Positions 45,101-54,629 of a DNA stretch of 64,000 nucleotides are shown piece after piece. The position numbers and the translations under genes were made by a program. A model generated the notes under the pieces. That model made no database searches, was not told where the DNA came from, and was given only the letters and a program-made list of their open reading frames with translations. Numbering within the stretch: position 1 is the stretch's first letter; each line of letters opens with the position of its first letter. The stretch is from Bifidobacterium crudilactis (lineage in GTDB: Bacteria; Actinomycetota; Actinomycetes; Actinomycetales; Bifidobacteriaceae): positions 1,362,634-1,426,633 of the forward strand of contig NZ_JHAL01000002.1 of the NCBI RefSeq assembly GCF_000738005.1, given 5' to 3'.

Positions 45101-46767
45101 TCTTCGCGCAGCCGTCGCCCGTAGGATTCGATGGTCGCATTGTCGTGGGCGATAACCGCCATATCGTTCCAGTCTCGGCCGTTGGACAGGCATTCGTGTT
45201 TGATTTGCCAGACCACATGCGCGAGTTCTTCCTCAGGACCATGGAAGAGATGCTGTTCGACGCTGCCGTCGCCGAGCAGGGGGTTGTTCGGGTTCAGAGG
45301 ACGAATCGGCAGACTGCCTTCCCACTGCGGCAGTTTGCCCGGCCTCCTCGGTATGCCGACTGATTCTTCCTCCTCGCTCGGTATTCCCAGCGACACTCTC
45401 GCGGCGACCACGTCCAGATAGCTGCCGGCGTTGCGCAGAGCCTCGGGCGGCATCTCCGCCGATACCGGCACCAAAGGTCTGGAGGGCAGCACGACTCTTT
45501 TGGCGTCAAGACGTCCGAGCATGGCCGCATTCGTCAGAAGAGGGCTTTCTCCCGTCAGCCCCGTCAGCCGATCATGATTGACGAAATGCCCACCCGGAAG
45601 GGGTACGCCTGCTGCTCGAATGCCTGTGGTGACCCGCCTATCGAGATATTCGGGATAGGAACCCCTGAAAATCTGCACCGCCTCATCGCTGTTGCCGACC
45701 AGCAGCAGACGGCATTGCATGGCGGACAAGGCCTGCAATAGCGACATTCCCGCCAACGTGACATCCTGCCAGTCATCCATCACCAACAATCGGGGTATGC
45801 GCAGGCGCTCGGCGGTTGACCGCCCATCGCTTCCCTGCGCAGCCCGCCGCACCGCATCCGCGGCTTCCACAAGCAAACGCGACGAATCCAAACGCGCTTC
45901 GCCGCTATAGGCCACCTCGATATGCTCGGCATACTCACGCCAAAGCCGGAATGACAGACGCCACTGCAATTCGAGCGATGCACGCTCCTGGTCGGGCAGG
46001 GCGGTGGATGCCAGGGCCTCCACCACGTCATCCTCGTCGCCGAATTCAAGCCCGAGTTCGTTGACGCGGGCAATCGTGTCCCTGAGCTGCGCCACAAAGT
46101 CGGCTCTGATGGCTTCCGCCAACGTGGCAAGGTCCTCATGCACCAGACCCCTGCGGAACACACCGCCGACATCTTGCCGAGGCTGGTCGTCGCGTGACTC
46201 GTCATCCCGTAGCCTGTCGTGACCTTCACCCTGACGTCGAATCACCGGATTCATATCCCTTCCGGTGAGCATGCTGATCCATGAGGGCAGTCCCCCGTAA
46301 TATCTGCGCAGCAAACCGCAAGTTTCACATGAATCACCCCTGAGCACATGACCGACATGCTCAGCCAACACCTTTCTCAGCAAGGCCTCCTGCTCGGCGC
46401 CGTTGAGCAGCTTGGGCGCAGGCAGATGCCTGGCTCGATGGTCCTCGGACAACAGGCGGAACGCCAGGGCCGACAAGGTACCCACGGGACGCGACTCGTC
46501 GACCACCCCTCGAGCCTCGATTACCTTGCGACTCATGTCTGCGGCGGCCTGACGTCCCAACACGACCATCACGGCGTCTTCGACACCGAATGCCTCGATG
46601 CCATCGAGTAGTGCCGCGAGCGCGAAAGCGGTTTTCCCACTGCACGGCGGGCCGGTAACCACCAAGGTGGACGTGGCTTCATGCTCATCGTTAAGCAGTT
46701 CACCGTTCAGCAGATCACGCACCGCATACCGAGCCTGCTCGCTGCCATCGTCCCCGTAATCAGTCAT
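42184..46767 (-). CDS. adnA: UvrD-like helicase-nuclease subunit (AdnA-like)
   Basis: 1527-aa partner of AdnB. Walker A is VVTGPPCSGKTAFAL; the helicase motif II reads VMDDWQDVTLAG, a DDWQD variant of DExQD typical of the less active AdnA motor. The RecB-like nuclease at the C-terminus has GRIDRLEH, RLVDYKTGS and a QLACYQ motif. Cysteines in WECPLEW and in the last 40 residues hint at an iron-sulfur site of the AddB kind, but I can place only three. Start at 46767 has GAGAGG before it; a longer frame to 47007 encodes an unlikely extension. Probably co-transcribed with adnB. Confidence 0.88.
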   Translation of the reverse strand: MTDYGDDGSEQARYAVRDLLNGELLNDEHEATSTLVVTGPPCSGKTAFALAALLDGIEAFGVEDAVMVVLGRQAAADMSRKVIEARGVVDESRPVGTLSALAFRLLSEDHRARHLPAPKLLNGAEQEALLRKVLAEHVGHVLRGDSCETCGLLRRYYGGLPSWISMLTGRDMNPVIRRQGEGHDRLRDDESRDDQPRQDVGGVFRRGLVHEDLATLAEAIRADFVAQLRDTIARVNELGLEFGDEDDVVEALASTALPDQERASLELQWRLSFRLWREYAEHIEVAYSGEARLDSSRLLVEAADAVRRAAQGSDGRSTAERLRIPRLLVMDDWQDVTLAGMSLLQALSAMQCRLLLVGNSDEAVQIFRGSYPEYLDRRVTTGIRAAGVPLPGGHFVNHDRLTGLTGESPLLTNAAMLGRLDAKRVVLPSRPLVPVSAEMPPEALRNAGSYLDVVAARVSLGIPSEEEESVGIPRRPGKLPQWEGSLPIRPLNPNNPLLGDGSVEQHLFHGPEEELAHVVWQIKHECLSNGRDWNDMAVIAHDNATIESYGRRLREEGVPVRFSSVTKPLKEEPTVQGLFALIELAEGRHDPSKLDNEFGTRSTFGAVSATTTGSFNTLPVPDADTQAQRIRALVRSVLSSPLITTNFSDASGERPVRLERLDMLMDSCVALAKLEGSEYETPRSLQDVQPSDPSNALALRHAWDAWCQAIDERRQRRFAGSGIIVDDSLTADGHTGSDAPGAMSRSSLYVLLVLSNSEVQSRLLSMMAAIASNSGHDPDVAALGRLCEILNTIDGGLATLDVPEPQYVLWQAWDACGVASQWQRESLAATHRGELANDRLDAVMRLFQFASGSQSFDDVDAFIAQVRGMQIEADSLAHIGPVEQAVTLTTPAGAAAEARRWPLVWLPALQEGVWPNVTQRDTLFSTEDLADLVMRFHDASKDFAFSSTGRRLRSTLHAEKKNLLMAVTRASQRVVWSAVWNDDMVPSDFMFGYLPELCPRVKDPMEARFTAVGALDGKDSAFGGLELSPRGLITLARGVLIRESSRRIATQADEASDGSASVNGRLDNIAHDHIAHDATVQDAVRTLHLLEGLGYESADPGAWAFIDGDADGTVDGKAEAAVAVPSTTVTLSPSAVDSIWECPLEWVVGRQLSGPQPGSIYMSFGSLVHHVAQLASEQGLDDAQTIQERVRREGQQAVIVSTADAMMELYRQCSGELSSPPDYQQSYDLRRREANARTIMGNIASYFVRSVHKEYAQTGKYPIDVGSLESVECELPFTAKLTVADILPIWNASYGDECPLGLSECFAVMSALVGGFPTAMDEGVSVKLSGRIDRLEHRILGGRPVTRLVDYKTGSKAHPRKEVFSDLQLACYQLGQYFGAVENQPPTISQAVLFDVAVAQAPATSTYEEASYQPALLLDGRLNTVFEPRSASAKIERLYVPEGLPTGLSEKTPHGVSDETWNFVKQRSGQQGIWAMTMISRVFYAAGVKLSLGSELSQFDADRCHNGGADGCPAWKALHGSVMEDEG

Positions 46768-47186
46768 ACCTCTCAGAATATGACCTGGTCTGGTCGCTCG
46801 TCTTGTCGGCAGCTGCCACGCAGCTGCACTGCCCGTGGAGCGGCAGTGACGTTCACCGACAGCATCGCAAGCAAGGAAGGTCATACGGCAGTGTGCGAAT
46901 CCCATCATGACCTGCCGAGATGACGCCCCAAAACCACACTCCAGGAAGCGGAGTTTGTTGCCGGGAGGATGCACATTCGCAGGCAAGGAAGTCTTAAAAC
47001 GAAGCACTATTCGTTTTGGCGGATAGTGTGTACAACTTTGTCAAAGGCTGTTCTCGACGTCGCGACGCGGCGAGGATGTCTTAGGACGACGGACAGGCTG
47101 AACCTTCCGCTCGCCCCTGCACTATCGGTATTCCTTGCGTACCGCAGATCGGTGTGAGACAACACCCTTGAACGACACGGGAGATT
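46768..47186. other. Divergent intergenic region adnA / MFS transporter
   Basis: About 420 bp with both promoters. AAAACGAA (46996-47003) and TTCGTTTT (47010-47017) form a perfect 8-bp dyad, followed by GGATAGTGTG; this may be an operator or a terminator-like hairpin. No gene was seen. Confidence 0.4.
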
Positions 47187-48371
47187 ATGAAGACATCACA
47201 TTATGGCTGGGCGATGAAGTTCTCTCTTCTTTCGATATCCATGCTGTTGACCTCGTACAATGCCATCGCCGGCGCCATGCCCGCGCTGATCAAGCAATTC
47301 CCCGAACAGTCCCGCACGAACGTCGAGCTGCTCACCACGGCCCCGACATGCGCGATGATCGTCATGATCATCGTCTCGGGACTGCTCGCCAAGTCTGTCA
47401 GCGACCGCACTCTTGTGGTCACCGGCATCTCCATCGCGACGGTGTTCGGCATCATTCCCTTCTTCCTGACCAATAACTTCTGGCTGATCATGGCCTCGCG
47501 CATCGGGCTGGGCATAGGGCTCGGACTCATCAACTCACTGGCCGTCAGCCTTATCGGCAAGTACTTCTCAGGCGAGGAACGTGCCACTCTCATGGGTTTC
47601 CGTTCTGCCTTCGTCGCGCTCGGACAGGCGACGCTGACGCTTATATCCGGTTTCCTGTTGAATTTCGGATGGCACGGGCCCTTCCTGCTCTACATCCTTG
47701 CGATTCCCGTGTTGATACTCTTCGTCGTATTCGTCCCCAAGGAGCCTGTTGAACGGACATCGGACGCGGTTTCGGACCCCGGTGACAAACAGCGCGTCAA
47801 CGCCCCTGTTCTGGCCATCACGGCATTTCTGTTCTTCACCGTCACGATGTACAGCGGCGTCACGGTGCGGCTGTCCTCGGTGATCACCGCCTCCGGATTC
47901 GGCACCATGCAGCAGGCCAGCACTCTGCTCAGCGTGATGGTGTTCTGCGGGATGCTGATGGGCTTCGTATTCGGCAAGGTCCACCGTCTGCTCAAGCGCC
48001 AGACCCTGACGCTCGGCGTGGTCTTCCTCACCGCAGCATGCTTCCTGATCTATTTCGCCCCGAACTTCCCCGTGCTGTGCGTCGGCGCATTGCTGGCAGG
48101 CCTGGCCTACCCGACGATGATTGCCTACTGCTTCAACAAAATCAACGAGGTCTGTCCTCCGCATTCACTGAACCTGTGCACCTCGGTGGTACTGGTCGGC
48201 TGCAACCTCAGCATTTTCACCGCACCGTACATGCTCAAGCTCGCCGCCATGCTCATCTCCTCCGAAGAACTGCAATCACCCTTCCTGGTCTATGGCATCG
48301 CGCTGACCGTACTGGCACTCGGCTGCGGACTCTGGTTCGCGCGCCGGCAACCGCAGGCGTCACGGTCCTGA
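47187..48371 (+). CDS. Major facilitator superfamily transporter
   Basis: 394 aa with 12 predicted helices. Start sequence MKTSHYGWAMKFSLLSISML and the loop RIGLGIGLGLINSLAVSL are MFS-like. It resembles CynX/NimT-type or drug-exporter families but substrate is not predictable. The start at 47187 is an ATG; GGGAG lies nearby upstream. A short stem (CCGGC/GCCGG) follows the stop at 48373-48392. Confidence 0.85.
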   Translation: MKTSHYGWAMKFSLLSISMLLTSYNAIAGAMPALIKQFPEQSRTNVELLTTAPTCAMIVMIIVSGLLAKSVSDRTLVVTGISIATVFGIIPFFLTNNFWLIMASRIGLGIGLGLINSLAVSLIGKYFSGEERATLMGFRSAFVALGQATLTLISGFLLNFGWHGPFLLYILAIPVLILFVVFVPKEPVERTSDAVSDPGDKQRVNAPVLAITAFLFFTVTMYSGVTVRLSSVITASGFGTMQQASTLLSVMVFCGMLMGFVFGKVHRLLKRQTLTLGVVFLTAACFLIYFAPNFPVLCVGALLAGLAYPTMIAYCFNKINEVCPPHSLNLCTSVVLVGCNLSIFTAPYMLKLAAMLISSEELQSPFLVYGIALTVLALGCGLWFARRQPQASRS

Positions 48372-48422
48372 CCGGCGAGCACACTTGCCGGAAGAGGCAA
48401 TCGTTGAGTGATTGGAGGACCT

Positions 48423-48617
48423 ATGTCTTGGGCAACGATCATCACCATCATCGTGATAGCGGTGCTGTGCATAGTCGCATCGGTCTTTTTCAGCGTCAAA
48501 AGACGTTTGGACAAGAAGTCGCGGGATGAGGAGAATCCTGAACTGCGTCAGGCCTATCAGGAGATACGTCGCCAGATAGACCGCGGACACAGTGCCTCAG
48601 GCGGCTTCTTCGTCTGA
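48423..48617 (+). CDS. Small single-span membrane protein
   Basis: 64 aa, hypothetical. One helix (residues ~4-24, ATIITIIVIAVLCIVASVFF), then a basic/acidic cytoplasmic tail (KRRLDKKSRDEENPELRQAY). ATG at 48423 follows GGAGGACCT, a strong ribosome site. It lies 51 bp after the MFS gene on the same strand and may be co-expressed. Confidence 0.65.
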   Translation: MSWATIITIIVIAVLCIVASVFFSVKRRLDKKSRDEENPELRQAYQEIRRQIDRGHSASGGFFV

Positions 48618-48663
48618 TACTCGCCCATATGCGCACCGGTCGCGATCATATGCCATAGCGGTG

Positions 48664-49968
48664 CTATTCAGATACCACGGGCACGGCTTTCGAGAACACA
48701 TCGTTGGGGTCGCATTGCGCCTTGACACGAGCCAAGCGCAGCAGGGCATCTTCCGAATATGCTCTTCTCGAGGCTGTAGCGTCGGCGGAATCAAGCCAGT
48801 TCACGTATGATTCGCCACCGCGGTGTTCTATGCCTTCCCAGCCCGGCATAGGCTGATGTCGGTCGTCGCCAGGTGCGAGCAGCTGCGTCCCGATGACCAT
48901 GACCGCGGCGTTCCTTGCGCTGAAAGCCGTCGCAGACGAAGGCACATCCGCCATCGCGCCGCCCAGTGCCCGTATGGCCATCATGAGCTGACCGGTCTCG
49001 AAGGCATCGCATACCGCGGATTGCTCGGCCTTCCCGAAGTCCGAGAGCAGAACATTTCGCTGCGCTGCCGCAGGCGCGGGGAAGGGGTCGTCCTGCACCA
49101 GAATCGACGCATAAGGCCTGTATTGAATATCCTTGTGCATCACCGTTCCCAAAGCCGACAGAGCTTCGACGTGCGGGGCGGCCTCATCTTCGTCCCCATC
49201 GAAACAGTATTGAAGCATCGCCATCGCCGGACTGTCCTGCATCGCGGGCATCAATGCGAGCACGCTCGTCAGACGCCGGTCGGCATCGCGCTGGCATCGT
49301 TCCCAGTCGCTCACCACAGGGCGGGCCTCGGCGAGCGAATCCAAAGCAAACAGCACCGTGCCGAACACCACCTTGTCAACGGGATGGGCTTCGAATTCCA
49401 AGCGTGTCAGCACGCCGAAATTTCCGCCTCCGCCGCGCACTGCCCAGAAGAGGTCAGGATGCTCGCTGTCCGACACTTCAAGCACCTCGCCATCGGCGGT
49501 GACCAGCTCCACGGACACCAGACTGTCGATGGACAGGCCGTATTCGCGTACCATCCAGCCGATGCCTCCACCGAGCGTAAGACCTACAACACCCACATCC
49601 GCCGTATCACCGGCAGTGAGAGCCAGGCCCTCGGATGACAGGGCCTTGGCAACCTCTCCCCAGGTCGCTCCGCCTCCGATACGCACACGCGACGAAACAC
49701 CAACACGCTCAACCGCATTCATTCTCCGCATGTCGATGAGCATGCCATCCGATACCTGCGTCAGCCCCGCGAGGTTATGGCCTCCGCTTCTGACGGTCAA
49801 CGGCATATGCTTCTGCCTGGCGTAGCGCAGCGCATCAACCACATCGGCAGTGGTGCGGGGACGGACGACAATATCGGGGGTCCCCACCCCGGTCACCGTG
49901 GTCACCGCGTCCTGATAGCCATCGTCCCCTGCGTGCAACACCATATCCTCACGTAATGCAACAGTCAT
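48664..49968 (-). CDS. FAD-binding PCMH-type oxidoreductase with BBE domain
   Basis: 434 aa, berberine-bridge-like oxidase. The FAD domain contains TVRSGGHNLAG, whose His carries 8-alpha linkage in the family, and VGLTLGGGIGWMVREYGL. The second linkage Cys (C-x-x-V-G-V-x-G) is replaced: the aligned phrase is GDTADVGVVG, so a mono-covalent flavin is expected. The C-terminal BBE segment SYVNWLD...YSEDALLRLARVKAQCDPNDVF is intact. Start at 49968. Substrate unknown. Confidence 0.9.
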   Translation of the reverse strand: MTVALREDMVLHAGDDGYQDAVTTVTGVGTPDIVVRPRTTADVVDALRYARQKHMPLTVRSGGHNLAGLTQVSDGMLIDMRRMNAVERVGVSSRVRIGGGATWGEVAKALSSEGLALTAGDTADVGVVGLTLGGGIGWMVREYGLSIDSLVSVELVTADGEVLEVSDSEHPDLFWAVRGGGGNFGVLTRLEFEAHPVDKVVFGTVLFALDSLAEARPVVSDWERCQRDADRRLTSVLALMPAMQDSPAMAMLQYCFDGDEDEAAPHVEALSALGTVMHKDIQYRPYASILVQDDPFPAPAAAQRNVLLSDFGKAEQSAVCDAFETGQLMMAIRALGGAMADVPSSATAFSARNAAVMVIGTQLLAPGDDRHQPMPGWEGIEHRGGESYVNWLDSADATASRRAYSEDALLRLARVKAQCDPNDVFSKAVPVVSE

Positions 49969-50098
49969 CTCTGCGCTCCCCCTCACGTTTGTTCCCGTCC
50001 TGCGTAATCCCATAGATTGTATAGTCGTTTTCCTTTACCGCCAGCAGCTGATTCACACACGAAGTCGGACGAAATATGGCCTCACACGCCTATGCCCG

Positions 50099-51799
50099 TC
50101 ATTCCGGGTCAACGGCGTCTGAGATGTCAACTGACCTCACACTCCCCGATTCGACGTGGAGCACCTTCGAAGCCGCGGCGATGGCCTTGGTCCTATGAGC
50201 GATCATGATGACCGTCTTGTCTTGAGCGTATTGCCGGAGCACCGAGAGAATCGCCGCCTCATTGGTATTGTCAAGCGCGGAGGTCACCTCATCGAGCACA
50301 AGTATCGGCGCATCCTTGAGCAACGCCCGCGCAATGGCCACCCGCTGTCGCTCTCCGCCTGACAACAGCGCGCCTCGCGGTCCCACCGGGCTGTCCCACC
50401 CGAGAGGGAGACGCTCGATCACCTCGTCGAGTCTGGCCGAGTGAGCGGCGTCAAGAATTTCCTGCCTGGTGGCGTCGGGGCGTCCGATACGAATGTTTTC
50501 CAGCACCGTCGTGTCGAAGAGGAACACATCCTGGAATACGAAGGAACTCATTGCCATAACCGCAGTACTGCCGATATCGCGAACATCCACACCACCGATG
50601 TTCACGCGACCGGTGTCGACATCCCAGAATCTCGACATCAGTCTGGCGAGCGTGGATTTGCCCGCACCGGAGGGACCTTCCAGCACGGTGATTCCACCGG
50701 GACTGATAACCGCATCGACATGGGAGAGAATCGCTTCGTTCCTGCGGTATCCGAAACCGACGTCCTGCAGTTCGATGTCATAGGATTCCGGGAGTTGAGG
50801 ACTGTCTGGTTCCGGAAGTTCCGGAACCTCGAGAATCTGCTGGACCGCGTCGATGGCGGCATTGTCACGGTAGAGCTCGTCCGAATACTGCACGGCCAGG
50901 GTCAGCGGCTCCACGCAGCGAATGGCCAGCAAACACAGGACGGCGAACAACGCGGCGTCCACACTCTGCCCGTAAGCCGCAACGGTGGTGACGATGAGGG
51001 CTCCGGCAAAACAGAGCTGGGTGCCCAGTTGGAAGAACATGCTTGGCCGCCCTTCCGCCTTCAGCCGCGAAATGCCCATCCTCGTGTCGTCATCGACCGC
51101 CTGACGCATGTGCTCCCATGCCATGCCGGATTGCCCCGATGATCGCAGCACCGGCTGGAGGGCGGCATCCTCCAGCACCGCCTGGGAGAAGCGCAGGTCT
51201 GCGGCGCGCTCCAAGGGGTGCACCCTCTGCAGCACACGAACCGACCAGTACATACAGATCGCGGCAAGCGGCACCACGATCAGCAGCAGGACTCCCACCA
51301 GCGGTTGTATGAACAGCACCGCCACCGCTACCGTGAGCGGTGTGACGATGCCCGAAATCAAGCCGGGCAGCACCACAGGCCCCAGATGCGACAAGGTCTG
51401 CACATCCTCGCTCATCGCATTGGAGACCTTGGATGCGCTGGTCGAATCGAACCATCCCAACGGCAGACGAGTGACCTTGCTACCGATGCGACGCACGATA
51501 CGGTCGCACATCGCATACACCGAGATTCTGGATGATCTGAGCAGACCGGTCATATGGGCCGCAAATGCCAGAACGATGCTGGCGACGAACAGCATCACCT
51601 GCCAGGCGTCGATGCTCCGGCCTTCGAGGATGAAGCGGAAAATCGGTATGGACAGCACGAATGCCATCCCCTGCAGCACCGCCGATGCCAGATAGAGCGC
51701 AACCAGGCCCGTGATGCCGGTGCTCGTCCCGGCAGCCTTCTCGATACCTCTCAACACATTCCCGCGATGCCGGGTTCCCGTCTGAGTATCCGTAATCAT
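50099..51799 (-). CDS. ABC exporter-fold ATPase/permease, second subunit (YbtQ/IrtB-like)
   Basis: 566 aa. A six-helix membrane domain (about 20-310) and an ATPase domain: Walker A LEGPSGAGKSTLARLM, signature LLSGGERQRVAIARAL, Walker B ILVLDEVTSALD. Short loops match the half-transporters YbtPQ/IrtAB that import ferric siderophores though built as exporters; that match is by overall pattern only. Start ATG at 51799 shares its A with the stop of the preceding subunit, a strict coupling. A metal-regulator box lies before the first gene. Confidence 0.85.
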   Translation of the reverse strand: MITDTQTGTRHRGNVLRGIEKAAGTSTGITGLVALYLASAVLQGMAFVLSIPIFRFILEGRSIDAWQVMLFVASIVLAFAAHMTGLLRSSRISVYAMCDRIVRRIGSKVTRLPLGWFDSTSASKVSNAMSEDVQTLSHLGPVVLPGLISGIVTPLTVAVAVLFIQPLVGVLLLIVVPLAAICMYWSVRVLQRVHPLERAADLRFSQAVLEDAALQPVLRSSGQSGMAWEHMRQAVDDDTRMGISRLKAEGRPSMFFQLGTQLCFAGALIVTTVAAYGQSVDAALFAVLCLLAIRCVEPLTLAVQYSDELYRDNAAIDAVQQILEVPELPEPDSPQLPESYDIELQDVGFGYRRNEAILSHVDAVISPGGITVLEGPSGAGKSTLARLMSRFWDVDTGRVNIGGVDVRDIGSTAVMAMSSFVFQDVFLFDTTVLENIRIGRPDATRQEILDAAHSARLDEVIERLPLGWDSPVGPRGALLSGGERQRVAIARALLKDAPILVLDEVTSALDNTNEAAILSVLRQYAQDKTVIMIAHRTKAIAAASKVLHVESGSVRSVDISDAVDPE

Positions 51800-53661
51800 C
51801 AGCGCACCTCCTTGACCATCTGCGCCTGCCACAAGGACCGATATTCTCCGACCTGGGAGACCAGCTCCTGGTGGCTTCCCTGCTGAGTCACCTTCCCGTC
51901 GCAGAGCACGACGATAAGGTCCGAATCGACAATCGTGGAGAGTCTGTGCGCCACCGTGATGGTGGTCCGCTGCCACGAGAACTCGGTGAATGACTCGTCG
52001 AGCAGGGCCTCGTTTTCGGCATCCAGCGATGCGGTCGGTTCGTCCATCACCAGAATCGGCGCATTCTGCAGAAAGACCCTGGCTATGCACAGACGTTGAC
52101 GCTCGCCTCCCGACAGCTGAGCTTCGGGAGAACCGATGATGGTGTCGTATCCGTGAGCCAGAGACATGATGCGCTGGTGGATATGGGCCTTTTTGGCCGC
52201 CTCCACAACTGCCTCATCGCTGGCTTCCGGGCAGGCAAAGCGAATGTTCTCACGTATGGAGACACTGGCGAGCATCATATCCTGGAACACGAATCCGACC
52301 TGAGCCAGCAGGTCCTTGCTGGAAATCGTTGAGATATCGCGTGAGCCGATACGGATATGCCCTCTCTGCACCTCCCAGAATCTGGCGAGCAGCCGCGTGA
52401 CGGTGGTCTTTCCGGAACCGGAAGGCCCTACCAGGGCGGTTCTGCTTCCAGCCGGCACACGTAGCGACACATCGTGCAACACGTCGTGCGAGCGATCATA
52501 TCCGAAACTCACATGGTCGAAGATGATGTCGGACCTGGCATCCGATGCGCCGAACGGGCTTGCATTCGCAGGTTCGCGCAATGCGTCTTCGTCGAGGAAG
52601 GCTACGATTCGTCCGGCGGCCTCCATGCCAAGCGTGACGTTCTGGACGAGACTGAGCGAACCGAAGAAGGTCTGCGGGACTCCAAGACCCACGAACAGGA
52701 ACACGGCAATCCCGAAGATGGACGACCATTGCATGGTAAAGGAGCACCAGCACAGCAGCAGCATCGGCCCGAGCAGTATTCCCGGCAGCACCACCGTCGT
52801 CAGCAGGGACATGGGTCGTGCGACCGCGACCGTACCACGGTAGCTGGCATCCGAGAATCGGTCCAGACTTCTATGGAATCTCTGCATGAAACCGCCGGTC
52901 ATCCCGTATCCCTTGAGCTCCGCTATGCCCTCGGTCAGTTCGACAGCATCGGCGGCGAGCTCCGACTGTGCGTGGGCGTAGTCCTCGCGAGTATGGGCAT
53001 CATGGCGCGGAGCCAGCAATTTGGATATGGCAGCCACCAGCAGGAACATGAGCGCATAGCCGACCGCCAGTTGCCAGCTTGCGACGAAGAGCAACACCGT
53101 TGATGCGACGATGCCGCTGATGGCGCTCGATCCTTCGGCGACGACATGGGCGACGATGGTATGTATCGCCGCCGCATCGTCGACGACCAAGTGCCGAAGC
53201 TCGCCACTGCTGCGCGACACGATGTTTCCCAAAGGCACTTCGCCCATATGGTCCAATATGCGCTGTCTGACGGATCGGCGAAGCTTGGCGTCGACGATGT
53301 GGGCATATCCGAGACTGCCCATGTACATCAGCTGCCTGAGCACCAGGGAAATCAGAATCGAGGCGACCGCGACGATCATGGCGTCTCTGTGCAACGTGCC
53401 GTCAAGCAATCGTTGCACCAGCCAGGCCACGGCGACGTATGGCACCAGGGCGATCAATGCGGAGAACACATTGATTAGCCCCACCACCACCAAAGGTCCT
53501 CGAACCGGGTGCATGAGCATGCCCAGGTCGCGGAGTCTGGTGCTTCCTTTCTCTTCCGTCGTTCTCCCCTCATCCCGGGGTATTGCGTTTTCAACGTCGC
53601 TGCCGCCTTCATCGGTCAGAGACCTTGCGTTCTTCACTGTTGATGCATCACCTGATGCCAT
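51799..53661 (-). CDS. ABC exporter-fold ATPase/permease, first subunit (YbtP/IrtA-like)
   Basis: About 620 aa. Membrane domain ~45-350, ATPase domain with LVGPSGSGKTTVTRLLARF, signature LSGGERQRLCIARVF and ILVMDEPTASLD. The frame can begin at 53733, but ATG at 53661 has AGAGGATGAGG upstream and removes an unlikely leader. A heterodimer with the next gene is likely. A Fur/Zur-like box lies upstream (53745-53760), which suggests control by metal and a role in metallophore traffic, in or out; this is inferred. Confidence 0.85.
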   Translation of the reverse strand: MASGDASTVKNARSLTDEGGSDVENAIPRDEGRTTEEKGSTRLRDLGMLMHPVRGPLVVVGLINVFSALIALVPYVAVAWLVQRLLDGTLHRDAMIVAVASILISLVLRQLMYMGSLGYAHIVDAKLRRSVRQRILDHMGEVPLGNIVSRSSGELRHLVVDDAAAIHTIVAHVVAEGSSAISGIVASTVLLFVASWQLAVGYALMFLLVAAISKLLAPRHDAHTREDYAHAQSELAADAVELTEGIAELKGYGMTGGFMQRFHRSLDRFSDASYRGTVAVARPMSLLTTVVLPGILLGPMLLLCWCSFTMQWSSIFGIAVFLFVGLGVPQTFFGSLSLVQNVTLGMEAAGRIVAFLDEDALREPANASPFGASDARSDIIFDHVSFGYDRSHDVLHDVSLRVPAGSRTALVGPSGSGKTTVTRLLARFWEVQRGHIRIGSRDISTISSKDLLAQVGFVFQDMMLASVSIRENIRFACPEASDEAVVEAAKKAHIHQRIMSLAHGYDTIIGSPEAQLSGGERQRLCIARVFLQNAPILVMDEPTASLDAENEALLDESFTEFSWQRTTITVAHRLSTIVDSDLIVVLCDGKVTQQGSHQELVSQVGEYRSLWQAQMVKEVR

Positions 53662-53744
53662 AACCTCATCCTCTGCTATATCAACATGTCGGCATTCCAA
53701 GCTCAGAGGGGCTTGATTCACCACAGTCGACATATCTTTAAACG

Positions 53745-53760
53745 GTAATCATTATCATTG
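53745..53760. promoter_or_regulatory. Fur/Zur-like box upstream of the ABC pair
   Basis: GTAATCATTATCATTG on the plus strand (CAATGATAATGATTAC on the other) matches the classic Fur/Zur box layout (GATAATGATAATCATTATC family) over 14-15 bases and shares AATGATAAT with the operator of zur. Confidence 0.65.
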
Positions 53761-53911
53761 TTTTCGACGCTAACGCCGCTCCCAGACAAGCCTGACGGGC
53801 ACTGTCGCAACAAGAAATCGTTATCCCCTGCGATACCGGCATCCACGCCCCACGAATTGCGGCGACGCGGCGACATCCGTCATGGCGTGTCGCCGCACGT
53901 TGAGCAAAGCG

Positions 53912-54619
53912 CTATTCCCCGCCTCTCCACACGGCCTCAGACGTATCGGGCGGAGTGCCGATTTCGGCTATGTCATGGTCCCGAGAGGCCTGTGCAGTGA
54001 GGTATGCTCCATCGATCCTGTCGAGACGGAACCATCTGATGCCCTCGCGCATATGGCAGTAAGCCACGAGATACCATGCGCCCGATGTTCTGGCCAGCAG
54101 CTGCGGGTCCACGCGACGCTGCGTGGCATTGCCATCCCTATCCACATACCGCACGGATAGCGTGCGCCGCTGCGACAGGGCCTCCTCCAGCGTCCGCTGC
54201 ACCCGCTCATCGGCCCCCGGGACTTCCTCGGCGTGATTCACCCACACCCTTCCGGCCACACGTTGCGCGTGACGACGCACTTCGGGTGTGGCCACGGCCA
54301 GGATTTTACTCAGCGCAGCTCGAGCGTCCATGGCGAAGGGCTGTCCGCCCAGAAGAGCGATCGCCGCGCAAAGACCCGCCACTTCCGTCGCATTGAGATT
54401 GACCGGTGGAAGCGTGGCCTGTGCATCAACGACATAACCTCCCCCGGGCCCCGGAACGGCCCATACGGGAAAGCCACCGAGCTGCAGTGACCGAATATCC
54501 CGTTTGACGGTGCGGACACTGACCCCGAAGGTGTCGGATAGCTGCTCCGCCGTGCGTCCGCGCTCGCCAGCAAGCCGAAGCTCCTCACGAATGGCATAGA
54601 TGCGATCTGTACGATTCAT
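53912..54619 (-). CDS. YafY/DeoR-type transcriptional regulator with WYL domain
   Basis: 235 aa. HTH_11 at residues ~5-60 (LSDTFGVSVRTVKRDIRSLQ), a middle region and the WYL domain ending in GAWYLVAYCHMREGIRWFRLDRIDGAYLT. WYL proteins sense ligands or nucleic acids and control nearby genes. Divergent from the alpha/beta hydrolase with 50 bp between; the direct repeats in that gap may be its site. Confidence 0.9.
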   Translation of the reverse strand: MNRTDRIYAIREELRLAGERGRTAEQLSDTFGVSVRTVKRDIRSLQLGGFPVWAVPGPGGGYVVDAQATLPPVNLNATEVAGLCAAIALLGGQPFAMDARAALSKILAVATPEVRRHAQRVAGRVWVNHAEEVPGADERVQRTLEEALSQRRTLSVRYVDRDGNATQRRVDPQLLARTSGAWYLVAYCHMREGIRWFRLDRIDGAYLTAQASRDHDIAEIGTPPDTSEAVWRGGE

Positions 54620-54629
54620 ACGGTAAATA

